Shown: in pieces, positions 17,532 through 25,023 of the stretch
How positions within the stretch are numbered: the first letter of the stretch is position 1
Layout of the letters: each line of letters opens with the position of its first letter
From: Chloroflexota bacterium
Lineage (GTDB): Bacteria; Chloroflexota; Limnocylindria; P2-11E
DNA length: 45,330 nt
Direction: 5' to 3'
Assembly (NCBI GenBank): GCA_005889075.1
Contig: VBDQ01000026.1
Span: 1-45,330 of the forward strand
Position numbers and translations under genes: made by a program
Notes under the pieces: model-generated
Databases searched by the model: none
The model's input: only the letters and a program-made list of their open reading frames with translations
What the model was told of the DNA's origin: nothing

Positions 17532-17561
17532 AAGATAACAAGCGCACGCTCGTCGCGTCAA
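17532..17561 (-). promoter_or_regulatory. Sigma-70-type promoter of the ABC operon
   Basis: Minus strand -35 TTGACG (17561-17556), 18-bp spacer, -10 TATCTT (17537-17532), or TTATCT with 17 bp. It gives an untranslated leader of about 200 bases before the ATPase gene, holding two small ORFs and a terminator hairpin. Confidence 0.65.
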
Positions 17562-17585
17562 TGGCTCTCGCGACGAGCGCGCGAT

Positions 17586-17614
17586 AGTCAAGAGCAGCCT
17601 CGCTGCTCTTGACT
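17586..17614 (-). terminator. Strong hairpin at 3' end of the channel/small-protein transcript
   Basis: Perfect 13-bp inverted repeat AGTCAAGAGCAGC / GCTGCTCTTGACT with a 3-base loop, beginning at the stop codon of the 49-residue membrane protein. No T-run follows, so it may be a terminator without a U tract or an mRNA end stabiliser. It separates that transcript from the ABC operon promoter 25 bp downstream. Confidence 0.6.
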
Positions 17615-17762
17615 AGTAGACGACCCTGCGACCTGTGATGAGCTGGAGCAGCAGGACGATGAGCGCGATCACCAGCAATAGGTGGATCAGCGCGCCGAGG
17701 TTCAGGATCGGCCCACCAAGCAACCACAGGATCAGCAGGATGAGAACGATCGTCCAGAGCAT
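17613..17762 (-). CDS. Lmo0937-family small membrane protein
   Basis: 49-residue, strongly hydrophobic protein starting MLWTIVLILLILWLLGG, followed by NLGALIHLLLVIALIVLLL and a short Arg-containing tail. This two-helix pattern matches the widespread Lmo0937 family of unknown function. ATG 17762 has an excellent ribosome site, AAGGAGGTG, six bases upstream. It follows the channel gene by 44 bp; the gap holds a hairpin whose 3' arm includes the first bases of the ribosome site. Confidence 0.82.
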   Translation of the reverse strand: MLWTIVLILLILWLLGGPILNLGALIHLLLVIALIVLLLQLITGRRVVY

Positions 17763-17772
17763 CCTGGCACCT

Positions 17773-17796
17773 CCTTGCGAATGCGATCTCGCAAGG
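17773..17796 (-). promoter_or_regulatory. Hairpin overlapping the ribosome site of the small membrane protein
   Basis: Minus strand CCTTGCGA / TCGCAAGG, 8-bp perfect arms with an 8-base loop. The 3' arm ends in AAGG, which is the start of the AAGGAGG Shine-Dalgarno of the 49-residue gene, so folding would partly hide it. A translation-control role is inferred. Confidence 0.45.
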
Positions 17797-17806
17797 CCTG
17801 TGCCAC

Positions 17807-18898
17807 CTATTGCCTGGGGGCCGGAGGGCGAAGCCCCCCGACGGTCGCGTGCCGCATGGCCGACCGGTCGCCGATCCACTGCGCCGGCGGGACGGCCCAG
17901 AAACGCGCCATCGCATTGAGGTCCTCGGCGTACCGGGCCCGCAAGGCCTGGAAGTCCACCCACGACCGCTCGGCATCGCGGAGCCGCCAGCCAGCGGCCC
18001 TGAGTCGCTCGCGCGCGACGTCGAACTCGGCGCGGTCGACGAGCGCGCCGTGCTCGTGCGGCATTCGGAAATACCGCGTGACGTCCTCCACGAGGTGCGA
18101 GCCCAATCCGACCAGGAGGTGGGCCGCACCTGCCGACCCATCCTCGACCGTCGTGATGCAGAGCGTCGCCGCATCGAGGAGCGCGCCGAGCGCGCTTACC
18201 CACGACTCGTTGTCGTGCGACGAGCGGAAGAAGCACAACAGCGGATAGGCCAGGTGGCTGTCGAGCACTTCGGCCGACCACGTTTCCCACGCCGCGAAGA
18301 GGGCGTCGAGATCGCCGACGAGGCTGAGACGTGACAGCTTCTCGAGCAGCTGCACACCAGACGGCGGCGCGCCGGCACGCGCATCGAGCGTGACGACGAG
18401 GACCTCGCGCCTCTGGAAAGAGCCGTACAGAGAGAAGAGGAAGGTGATCGCAAGTGCGACGAGAACGAGGCCGTTCGCGCCCGCGGCCAGCGAGGCCACT
18501 CGCGCGCCGAGCCCGGTGGGCGTGACGTCGCCGAAACCGATGGTGAGGAAGCTCGTCCCCGCGAAGTACACCGCGTTCCAGAGATCGTCGAGGGGCGGTG
18601 TGACCTGATCGCGGAGCGCGAAGAGGATGAGCGCGTATCCAAAGATGAGCGCGACGATCCAGAAGAACAACAGGAAAACGAGCATGAAAGGCGCGTACGC
18701 GCCGAGCCGCCGCTCGCGCGCGTCGGCGGATCGGATCGACTCGCAGTACCGTCGCCACGCGGGCCAGGTCGCGACGATGACGTAGCGCGCGACGCCGATG
18801 CCGCTCGTGCTCGGCCGCGGCACGATGACCGTCTGGAAGACGTCGTACAGGACGAGCGCGACGATCAGGAGCCCAGCGACGATCTCGGCGACCGGCAT
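17807..18898 (-). CDS. Two-transmembrane potassium-type ion channel protein
   Basis: 363-residue membrane protein with an N-terminal helix (2-26), a second helix (about 69-95), a pore loop and a third helix (about 133-157). The pore reads YFAGTSFLTIGFGDVTPTG; TIGFGD (119-124) is a potassium selectivity filter. The remaining 200 residues are a cytoplasmic, mostly helical domain without an obvious RCK/TrkA nucleotide motif, so gating is unknown. The last residues (GGLRPPAPRQ) are encoded by a palindromic repeat and may be an acquired tail. It lies directly after the terminator of the CHRD gene, so it must have its own promoter. Confidence 0.87.
   Translation of the reverse strand: MPVAEIVAGLLIVALVLYDVFQTVIVPRPSTSGIGVARYVIVATWPAWRRYCESIRSADARERRLGAYAPFMLVFLLFFWIVALIFGYALILFALRDQVTPPLDDLWNAVYFAGTSFLTIGFGDVTPTGLGARVASLAAGANGLVLVALAITFLFSLYGSFQRREVLVVTLDARAGAPPSGVQLLEKLSRLSLVGDLDALFAAWETWSAEVLDSHLAYPLLCFFRSSHDNESWVSALGALLDAATLCITTVEDGSAGAAHLLVGLGSHLVEDVTRYFRMPHEHGALVDRAEFDVARERLRAAGWRLRDAERSWVDFQALRARYAEDLNAMARFWAVPPAQWIGDRSAMRHATVGGLRPPAPRQ
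17823..17839. repeat. Palindromic repeat copy B (3' end of channel gene)
   Basis: GGAGGGC-GAA-GCCCCCC, an imperfect version of the window's palindromic element with the GAA loop seen in copy D. It lies within the last codons of the channel gene and encodes part of the tail GGLRPPAPRQ. Confidence 0.5.
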
Positions 18899-18918
18899 GC
18901 CCGCGTAACTTTCGCACC

Positions 18919-18951
18919 AAACGAAAGACGCCCCTCCGACCGAGGGGCGTC
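18919..18951 (-). terminator. Intrinsic terminator of the CHRD lipoprotein gene
   Basis: Minus strand: 10-bp stem GACGCCCCTC / GAGGGGCGTC with a 5-base loop, followed by TTTCGTTT. It stands 24 bp after the stop codon and ends the CHRD transcript just before the channel gene. Confidence 0.85.
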
Positions 18952-18974
18952 CTCCGGCTGCACTGGATGTCGCG

Positions 18975-19490
18975 TTATGCCTTGGTGAGCTGGCCTCGGA
19001 TAACGCCGCCGCCGTGAACCGCTGAGTGAAAGTTCATGTAGAACCCGGCTGGGTTCGCGAGGAGCCGCGCGATCACCGCCGGATCCGCATTGGTGTTCGT
19101 CCGCGTGAAGGTCACCGCACCAGCGGTCAAAGTGAGCTCGCCCGGCTTGAGCGTGCTATCGATCACGACGGGTCCGTTCTGACCCGCGACCTGCTCGTGG
19201 ATGTGGCCGATGTTGATGACAGTGCTCGCTGGGCACCCGGTTATCGAAACGTCGAACTTGGCGCTCGTGCCGGTCAGTGTCAGCGTTCCGGTACCGGAGC
19301 AGCTTGCCTCGGCGTCGGCGATCGGTGGGTTCTCATTCGCGCTCTTGAGCTCGGCCTTGAAGACGTTGGACGGCGTCGGCACGGGGGTCGGCGCGACCGT
19401 CGGGGTCGGTGTCGGCGACGGCGCGGCAGCCGGCCCGCCGCACGCGGCCGCGACGACGAAGGATGCGGCGATGGCAGCGATCAGACGCAT
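18975..19490 (-). CDS. CHRD-domain lipoprotein
   Basis: 171-residue exported protein. Signal peptide with a lipobox ending at Cys17 (FVVAAAC), then a Pro/Thr linker (APSPTPTPTVAPTPVPTP) and a CHRD domain (about residues 42-171): VFKAELKSANENPPI at its start, INIGHIHE, and FHSAVHGGGVIRGQL at its end. CHRD domains are beta-rich modules of unknown biochemical role, common in secreted bacterial proteins. ATG 19490 has GGGAGGT upstream. Transcribed alone: rnpB lies before it and a terminator after it. Confidence 0.9.
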   Translation of the reverse strand: MRLIAAIAASFVVAAACGGPAAAPSPTPTPTVAPTPVPTPSNVFKAELKSANENPPIADAEASCSGTGTLTLTGTSAKFDVSITGCPASTVINIGHIHEQVAGQNGPVVIDSTLKPGELTLTAGAVTFTRTNTNADPAVIARLLANPAGFYMNFHSAVHGGGVIRGQLTKA

Positions 19491-19508
19491 CGGAATACCT
19501 CCCTCAGT

Positions 19509-19518
19509 TACACGTGTA
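19509..19518. promoter_or_regulatory. Palindrome upstream of CHRD gene
   Basis: TACACGTGTA is a perfect 10-bp palindrome 18 bp before the CHRD start. It overlaps TATACA on the minus strand, which could be a -10, though no good -35 is seen. A small operator is possible. Confidence 0.3.
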
Positions 19519-19548
19519 TACGCCGCTCGGGCGCCGGCGGATGAGGAA

Positions 19549-19835
19549 GCCGAGCAGACCCCTAAGCCGGATCCTGTCGCGGACGGTCATCCCTCTCGAG
19601 CGGAGGTCGCCCCCCGCCTCTAGCGGCTCACCCGGGGACGGCGCGGGCCACGCCATTGTCCCCTTACATAGCCTTGCTCCAGGTAGCGCTTGCCCGTTTC
19701 ACCCCGCTTGCGCGGGATCGTCACTGTGGCGCTGGCCTCGCCTCACGGCGGAGGGGTGTTACCCCCTACCCTGCCCTGCGGAGTCCGGACTTTCCTCGGC
19801 GGCTTTCGCCGACGCGACCGTCGGGCCTGCTCGGC
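19549..19835 (-). ncRNA. rnpB: RNase P RNA, compact form
   Basis: Catalytic RNA of tRNA 5' processing. Universally conserved pieces are present in order on the minus strand: GAGGAAAGTCCGGACTCC, GCAGGGCAGGGT, GGGTAACACCC, ACAGTGACGA, GGGTGAAACGG, GGAGCAAGG, GAGGGATGACCG and GACAGGATCCGGCTTA. The ends pair as helix P1 (GCCGAGCAG with CTGCTCGGC), which sets the limits. At about 287 bases it is clearly shorter than the usual 350-400. The stretch between GGGTGAAACGG and GGAGCAAGG is only about 17 bases, so the helices in that region (P13/P14 in type A RNA) look missing or tiny. Confidence 0.93.
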
Positions 19836-19841
19836 GTGAAT

Positions 19842-19847
19842 ATCTTA
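19842..19847 (-). promoter_or_regulatory. Probable -10 box of rnpB
   Basis: TAAGAT on the minus strand ends six bases before the proposed rnpB 5' end, exactly where a -10 belongs. The -35 is not recognisable. Confidence 0.5.
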
Positions 19848-19866
19848 TCGCGTCGGCTCCCTTTGA

Positions 19867-19888
19867 TCGCACGCCTTGCGGCGTGCGA
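19867..19888 (-). terminator. Hairpin after the kinase-like gene
   Basis: Perfect 9-bp stem TCGCACGCC / GGCGTGCGA closed by a GCAA tetraloop, starting about 4 bases after the stop codon. No T-run follows (ATCAAAGG), so termination is likely but not certain. Confidence 0.6.
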
Positions 19889-19892
19889 ACTC

Positions 19893-20678
19893 TCAGTCCG
19901 GAAGCACCGCCCGCGCCGCTTTCTCAACGAGTCGTGCTGCGCGCTTTAAGTCGCTGGTTACGGTCATCCCGATCAGTTCCCCGTAACGCTCGAACAGATC
20001 GTCACGCTCGTTCTCACCGGTGAACGCCGCGACATCGGCCACGAGCCGCGCGACATCGAGCAGACCGCAACCCAAATACGCGCGCCGCCACTCGACCAGC
20101 ACCACGCCGCGATCGGTCTGGCGCGCGTTCGCGCAGACGAGGTCGCCGTGGCAGAGCACCGTTGGCAGCTCCCCAAGCCGGTCCGCCGCCGAGCGAGCCT
20201 CGGCGTCGATCGGTCGGTCGATCAAGGCACGCTCGGCGACGCGGTCGACGAGCGTCGGCGGTGCGAGGGTGCGCGCGCCCAGCGCTCGCAGAGCGGGCTG
20301 GTCGTTCGCCACCGCACGCTCCACGACAGCTTTGGCGCGAACGATCGCGGCCGGATCGCCATGACACGCGCTCGGCGCGTCGATGAGCTCCTCGGTGAGG
20401 AGCCAGGGCCAGGCGGGAACGGCGGGTGGAGGGATCCCGCGCGAGCGGACGATCGGCACGCGGTCCGTCTTGCGGGCGAGGAACGGCAGCAGCTGGACCT
20501 CGAGCGAGTCGTCCGGTGGGACCCGCTTTACGAGCACGGTACGGTCCTCGCCCTCTTGGCGAAAACGGATGCGCTCGAGCTCGACCGAGCGGTTCTTGAT
20601 CACGACCTCGCTCCGGACGTCGCTTACCTCGGCGCGCAGGCTGCGCGCGATGAAGTTCGTGAGTGGGTCGTCACTCAC
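19893..20678 (-). CDS. Phosphotransferase (APH/choline kinase-fold) family protein
   Basis: 261-residue kinase-fold protein. The catalytic loop HGDLVCAN (His177, Asp179, Asn184) and a beta3 lysine in VLVKRV (Lys51) are present. The magnesium-binding motif usually reading IDW(E/D) is VEW here, with Glu196 replacing Asp, so activity may be altered. Similar proteins phosphorylate small molecules such as aminoglycosides, choline or homoserine; the substrate is unknown. The GTG start (20678) overlaps the RNase HI gene by 8 bp. Last gene of a three-gene unit. Confidence 0.78.
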   Translation of the reverse strand: MSDDPLTNFIARSLRAEVSDVRSEVVIKNRSVELERIRFRQEGEDRTVLVKRVPPDDSLEVQLLPFLARKTDRVPIVRSRGIPPPAVPAWPWLLTEELIDAPSACHGDPAAIVRAKAVVERAVANDQPALRALGARTLAPPTLVDRVAERALIDRPIDAEARSAADRLGELPTVLCHGDLVCANARQTDRGVVLVEWRRAYLGCGLLDVARLVADVAAFTGENERDDLFERYGELIGMTVTSDLKRAARLVEKAARAVLPD

Positions 20679-21123
20679 CGCGCGTGCTCCGGGGGTTGGG
20701 GGGCAGCGCCCCCCAATCGCTCTCGTCGATCGCGCGATTCGACAGCATGTCCGCGTGAGCGTTCTCTTCCCGCGGCACGTGTTGGATCGTCCGCTCCGGG
20801 AAGGATGCGAGCAGCGCGCCCGCGCGGAGCGCGAGCGGTCTCAGGCCAGGATGTTTGATCCTCCAAAGACCGCGCATCTGCTCGACGACGAGCTTTGAGT
20901 CCATCCGCACGTCGACCGCGGTCGCGCCCCGGCGCTTGGCCTCCTCGAGCCCGAGGATCAATCCGCTGTATTCGGCGACGTTGTTCGTTGCGCGCCCGAG
21001 AGCGCGGGTGAGCTCCGCGACGACGACCCCCTTCTCGTCAAAAAGCACGGCGCCCGCGCCGGCTGGACCGGGGTTCCCTCGAGACGCGCCATCCGCGTAG
21101 AGCACGAGACGACCGTCGCTCAC
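20671..21123 (-). CDS. Ribonuclease HI family protein
   Basis: 150-residue RNase H-fold enzyme degrading RNA in RNA-DNA hybrids. The four carboxylates are present: Asp11 (YADGASRGNPGPAG), Glu51 (NNVAEYSGL), Asp75 (RMDSKLVVEQM) and Asp125 (ENAHADMLSNRA). The short form lacking the basic protrusion resembles the RnhA-like (Sto/archaeal-type) RNase HI. Its last 15 residues (DWGALPPNPRSTRGE) are encoded largely by a palindromic repeat. The GTG start is nested with the dehydratase stop (GTGA). Confidence 0.9.
   Translation of the reverse strand: MSDGRLVLYADGASRGNPGPAGAGAVLFDEKGVVVAELTRALGRATNNVAEYSGLILGLEEAKRRGATAVDVRMDSKLVVEQMRGLWRIKHPGLRPLALRAGALLASFPERTIQHVPREENAHADMLSNRAIDESDWGALPPNPRSTRGE
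20696..20716. repeat. Palindromic repeat copy C (3' end of RNase HI gene)
   Basis: Perfect 9-bp arms TTGGGGGGC and GCCCCCCAA with a 3-base loop, followed by TCGCT as in copy D. It lies inside the RNase HI reading frame. Confidence 0.7.
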
Positions 21124-22085
21124 GATCCGAAGATCTGGGCGAGGCGGCTGAGGTCCGCATTGCCCCCCGAAACGATCGAGACCACGCGCTCGCCCGGCCG
21201 GACTCGCACCGCGCCGGCGAGGAGCGCACCGGTCGCCGCGGCCCCCGCCGGCTCGGCGATGAGCCTCGCGCGCGACGCCAGAAAGTGAACGCCCTCGGCG
21301 ATGACCTCGTCGTCCACGACAACGACGTCGGAAACGAGCGTGCGCACGATCTCGAACGGGATCGTGCCCGCGATCGGCGCCGCGAGACCGTCCGCGATCG
21401 TGCTGATCCGCTCGAGCCGCACGGGCCTACCCGCGTCGAGCGCCAGGCGCATACCCGCGGCGCCAGAGGGCTCGATCCCGACGACCCGTGCGCCCGAGCG
21501 CTTCGCCGCGACCGCGACGGAGATGCCGGCGATGAGCCCGCCCCCGCCAACTCCGACCACGAACAGGTCGGCATCGGGTAGGTCTTCGAGTACCTCGAGG
21601 GCGCAGGTGCCGTGTCCGGCGATCATTGCCGCGTTGTCGTACGGATGAAGGAAGTACGCGCCGGTCCGAGAGCGGATCTCTTCCACTCTTGCGGCGAGCT
21701 GGGTGACGTCAGGCGCGAAGACGATCTCCGCGCCGTAACCGCGCGTCGCGTCGATCTTCGTCTTTGGCGCACTCTCCGGCATCGCGACGGTGACGCTCAC
21801 GTGCGCGCGCGCCGCCGCGAAAGCGATCGCCTGGGCGGCGTTCCCCGCGCTCATGGTCACGATCCCGCGCTCGCGCTGCTCCTTGGAGAGGCTCGCCACC
21901 GCGAAGGCGGCTCCGCGGGGCTTGAACGATCCGGTGCGCTGGAGGTTCTCGGCCTTCAGGTACGCGTTCGCGCCGATCCGCTCTCCAAGAGAGCGGCTCG
22001 TGAGCAGCGGTGTGCGGTGCACCACCGACGTGACGATGGGTCGCGCACGTTCCACGTCGGCGAGCGTGACGCTCACGCCGCACAT
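21120..22085 (-). CDS. Threonine/serine dehydratase-like PLP enzyme
   Basis: Fold-type II PLP enzyme of 321 residues. The cofactor lysine is Lys55 in GSFKPRGA; the phosphate-binding loop is GVGGGGLIAG; SGGN lies near the C-terminus. The absence of an ACT domain and the length fit catabolic threonine dehydratase (TdcB-like) or serine racemase rather than biosynthetic IlvA. It probably deaminates L-threonine or L-serine to the 2-oxoacid. ATG 22085 is used here; a GTG at 22076 is an alternative. Divergent from the ABC operon at 22151 with 65 bp between. Confidence 0.88.
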   Translation of the reverse strand: MCGVSVTLADVERARPIVTSVVHRTPLLTSRSLGERIGANAYLKAENLQRTGSFKPRGAAFAVASLSKEQRERGIVTMSAGNAAQAIAFAAARAHVSVTVAMPESAPKTKIDATRGYGAEIVFAPDVTQLAARVEEIRSRTGAYFLHPYDNAAMIAGHGTCALEVLEDLPDADLFVVGVGGGGLIAGISVAVAAKRSGARVVGIEPSGAAGMRLALDAGRPVRLERISTIADGLAAPIAGTIPFEIVRTLVSDVVVVDDEVIAEGVHFLASRARLIAEPAGAAATGALLAGAVRVRPGERVVSIVSGGNADLSRLAQIFGS

Positions 22086-22150
22086 AATGAGCCGCGGTCG
22101 ACGCGAAGCCCCTGCGTCTTTGACGCGACGTTGATTGGCGTCGGCGGAGA

Positions 22151-23071
22151 ATGCGAGCGATGAACGCAGGGAAGCGGACCCCCGTCGCGACGCACGCGCT
22201 CACGAAAGACTACGGCGCTCATCGCGGGATCTTCGACCTCGATCTCGCCGTCAACGAAGGCGAGGTGTTCGGTTTCCTTGGACCGAACGGCGCGGGAAAG
22301 ACGACGACGATCAGGCTCCTCATGGGAATGATCCATCCGACGCGCGGGGGCGCGACGGTCTTCGGGCTCGACAGCGAGCGCGACGCCGTCGCGGTGAAGC
22401 GCCAAGTCGGCTACGTCCCCGGCGAGACGCCGCAGTTCGGCGGCTGGCGCGGCTCCATGATCGTGGCGTACGTCGCCGGCCTGCGGGGTGGAGTTTCGGA
22501 CGCGGTCGTGGCGAGCCTCGCCAAGAGGCTCGACCTCGATCTCGGCCGGCGTTACCGCGAGTACTCGCATGGCAACAAGCAGAAGCTGCTGCTCGTCCTC
22601 GCGTTCATGCATCGGCCGACGCTGCTCATCCTCGACGAGCCCACCGGGGGACTCGATCCTCTGCACCAGCAGGTCTTCTACGAGCTGATCCGCGAGGCGC
22701 GCGCGGGCGGGACGACGGTGTTCCTTTCGTCGCACGTCCTATCCGAGGTGGAGCACGTCTGCGATCGAGTTGGCATCGTCCGCGAAGGCACCCTCGTCAC
22801 CGTCGGCACGCTCGCCGAGCTCGTCGGCGTCCGCGCGCGGCGGGTCGAGGTCGAGTTCGCGGGAACGCCTCCGCTCGCGCGGCTCGCCGCGGTGCCCGGT
22901 CTCGAACAGCTCGACGTGCGGGGCCAGCGCGTCCGCGGATTGCTGCGTGGTGACATCGCGCCACTCCTCTCGGCCATCGCGTCCGAGAGGATCCTCGACC
23001 TCGAAAGCCGAGAGCCGAGCCTTGAGGAGATCTTCCTTTCCTACTACGCAGGCCCGGCGAAACGCGAGTGA
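22151..23071 (+). CDS. ABC transporter ATP-binding protein
   Basis: ATPase of a second ABC exporter. Walker A GPNGAGKTTT, a signature region reading YSHGNKQKLLLVLA (degenerate: SHGNK instead of LSGGQ, common in this branch), Walker B LLILDEPTGGLD and the H-loop SSHVLSEVE are present. A C-terminal extension of about 80 residues follows, as in DrrA-like proteins. Start is ATG 22151 or ATG 22160; GGCGGAGA upstream fits the second slightly better. Overlaps the permease gene by 4 bp. Confidence 0.9.
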   Translation: MRAMNAGKRTPVATHALTKDYGAHRGIFDLDLAVNEGEVFGFLGPNGAGKTTTIRLLMGMIHPTRGGATVFGLDSERDAVAVKRQVGYVPGETPQFGGWRGSMIVAYVAGLRGGVSDAVVASLAKRLDLDLGRRYREYSHGNKQKLLLVLAFMHRPTLLILDEPTGGLDPLHQQVFYELIREARAGGTTVFLSSHVLSEVEHVCDRVGIVREGTLVTVGTLAELVGVRARRVEVEFAGTPPLARLAAVPGLEQLDVRGQRVRGLLRGDIAPLLSAIASERILDLESREPSLEEIFLSYYAGPAKRE

Positions 23072-24690
23072 CGCTCCTCCGGATCGCGCTTCGTCTCGGC
23101 CGCATGGGCGCCATCGCGACCGCTGCCCTGGGCACCGTCGGCGCCATCGCGCAGCCGCTGGCATTCGCGACCCTCGCCGGAAACACCCCGGCCGAACGCG
23201 CGGTCTTCGGCCAGCAAATGGAGCTCCTCGCCCTACAGCTCACGTACCTGCTGCCGCTGCCCCACGGTCTCGGCACGATGGCCGGATGGATCGAGTGGCG
23301 CGCGCTCGGGTTCCTCGAGGTCGTCGTCGGCTTCTGGGCCGTGATGGCCGCGTCGGGCGCGGGCCGCGGCGATGAAGAGCGAGGTCTCGTCGAGCACTGG
23401 CTCGCGCAGGGTGTGTCGCGCGGCCGCTACATCGGCTTGCGGATCGTCGCCTTCGCCGCGCTCGCGATGGCCGCCTCCACACTCGCGGTGGGCGCCGCGG
23501 GCGTCGGCGCTGCGATCGTGAACGACGGCGTGCCTGCGGGTGCGCTCGCGCTCCAGGGCGTCGCGCTCGTCGGCCTGGTCCTCTGCTGCTACGCGGTCGC
23601 CCTGCTGGCGGCGCAGTTGGTGACCACGCGGCGCGGAGCCATCACGCTAGGCGGCGCGGTGCTTCTGATCCTGTACCTCGTCAACGTGGTCGACCGCAAC
23701 GGCGCCGAAGTCGCCGCGATCCGCTCGCTCTCGCCGTTCTGGCTCTACGACCAGAATCACCCGCTCACCGCCGGCGGGGTGCTCGACCTCTCGAGCACGC
23801 TTGGGCTCTTCGCCGCCGCGGCGGCGATCACGGTCCTCGCGGTGGTGGCCTTCGTGCGCCGCGACCTCGGCGCGCCACTTGTGCGGCGCACCCCCCGCGA
23901 TGCCCGGCCCACGGTGCGCCCTGCGGGAAATCCCCTGCTCCGGGTGCCGGTCCTCGCGATCCTCGACCAGCAGCGCGTCTCGCTCGTGGCATGGACCGCA
24001 GTCGTCGCGGCGCTCGGGCTGTTCTTTCTGTCCTTCACCCGCACGCTCGTCGACGCAATGCTGGCGACGCCCAGCTTTCGCGTGTATATGGAGCGCGCTG
24101 GTATTGCGACCTACACCGCGTTCATCGGCCTCTCGTGGTTCAGCGCGTTGGTCTTGCTGGTCTCCCTCTACGCCATCGTCCAGGCGAACGGGTGGGCTGC
24201 CGACGATCAGGAGGGGCGCCTCGAGATCTTCGCGGCGCAGCCGATCTCGCGTGCGCGAATCGTGGTCGAGCGCCTCGCCGCGCTGCTGATCGGAGCGGCA
24301 GTGATCGTCGCCGCGAGCTCGCTCGCGCTGCTGATCGGCGCCGCATCCGCGGACATCTCCCTCGAAGCCGGACGCGTGGTGGTCGGAACGGCACTCACGC
24401 TCCTGGTCGCGTTCGCGTTCGGCGGACTCGGGGCTGCCGGGGTCGGCTGGCGGCCACGGCTCACCCTCGGCATCCTCGCAGCCGTCGCGATCGTCGGCTA
24501 CTTCGTGCAGGAGCTCGCGCCGCTTTTCCAGTGGCCGGAATGGCTCGCGAACCTCTCGGTGTATGCGCTCTATGGGAACCCGGTCATGACATCCATCGAC
24601 TGGGCACGGGAGGCGACGCTCCTTGCGATTGGTGCTGCCGCATCCTTCGCCGCGCTCATCGCGATGCAGCGGAGGGACATCGGGGCCTGA
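23068..24690 (+). CDS. Large ABC-2 type permease
   Basis: 540-residue membrane protein with about twelve hydrophobic helices arranged in two halves, twice the size of a usual ABC-2 permease. It resembles the exporters of polyketide-type antibiotics (TnrB-like): EERGLVEHWLAQGVSRGRYIGLR in the first half and DQEGRLEIFAAQPISRARIVVERLAAL in the second show the duplicated loop, which follows a helix in each half. The GTG start overlaps the ATPase stop (GTGA). Substrate unknown. The gene ends 3 bp from the convergent UBP finger gene. Confidence 0.86.
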   Translation: MTLLRIALRLGRMGAIATAALGTVGAIAQPLAFATLAGNTPAERAVFGQQMELLALQLTYLLPLPHGLGTMAGWIEWRALGFLEVVVGFWAVMAASGAGRGDEERGLVEHWLAQGVSRGRYIGLRIVAFAALAMAASTLAVGAAGVGAAIVNDGVPAGALALQGVALVGLVLCCYAVALLAAQLVTTRRGAITLGGAVLLILYLVNVVDRNGAEVAAIRSLSPFWLYDQNHPLTAGGVLDLSSTLGLFAAAAAITVLAVVAFVRRDLGAPLVRRTPRDARPTVRPAGNPLLRVPVLAILDQQRVSLVAWTAVVAALGLFFLSFTRTLVDAMLATPSFRVYMERAGIATYTAFIGLSWFSALVLLVSLYAIVQANGWAADDQEGRLEIFAAQPISRARIVVERLAALLIGAAVIVAASSLALLIGAASADISLEAGRVVVGTALTLLVAFAFGGLGAAGVGWRPRLTLGILAAVAIVGYFVQELAPLFQWPEWLANLSVYALYGNPVMTSIDWAREATLLAIGAAASFAALIAMQRRDIGA

Positions 24691-24693
24691 GCG

Positions 24694-24996
24694 CTAGACG
24701 CTGTGGGCGACCGGGCCGCGTACCCGCCACGCGCGCGCATCGAGATCGACCTCGTCGACGAAGCACCAGCCCCAGTCCTCGTCGGGTTCGAACGATCGGA
24801 TGATCGGATGCCTGTCGTTGCGGGCGTGCTTTGAAGCGTGCTTGTTCTTCGAGTCATCGCAGCACCCGACGCGACCGCAGGTCATACAGAGCCGCAGGTG
24901 GACCCATTCGTCGCCGAGACGGATGCACTCATCGCAGCCGTCGCCGCTCGGCGTGACTTCGCGGATCTGATCGAGATGACTGCAGCGCGGGGGCAT
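24694..24996 (-). CDS. UBP-type zinc finger protein
   Basis: 100-residue protein consisting almost wholly of a zf-UBP domain: CSHLDQIREVTPSGDGCDEC, LCMTCGRVGCCDDSKNKHASKHA and HPIIRSFE carry the Cys/His ligands. In eukaryotes the fold binds the C-terminus of ubiquitin; bacterial stand-alone copies are common but their role is unknown. ATG 24996 is taken as start. It lies directly after the tRNA gene on the same strand. Confidence 0.88.
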   Translation of the reverse strand: MPPRCSHLDQIREVTPSGDGCDECIRLGDEWVHLRLCMTCGRVGCCDDSKNKHASKHARNDRHPIIRSFEPDEDWGWCFVDEVDLDARAWRVRGPVAHSV

Positions 24997-25023
24997 CCTC
25001 GCTCCTCAGGGCTTGACCACTAG

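Noticed and set aside
17403-17591. 62-codon frame in the ABC operon leader
   Set aside because: Its start lies upstream of the promoter, so the mRNA would not hold it whole. Only the last 26 codons, with their own ribosome site, are kept as a leader peptide.
17613-18920. 435-codon frame across the potassium channel region
   Set aside because: Only the last 49 codons are real (small membrane protein); the rest is Arg-rich off-frame sequence of the channel gene.
22120-22125. TTGACG before the second ABC operon, sharing TTGACGCGACG with the promoter at 17561
   Set aside because: No -10 at the right distance (GGCGGA there), so the shared 11-mer is probably chance.
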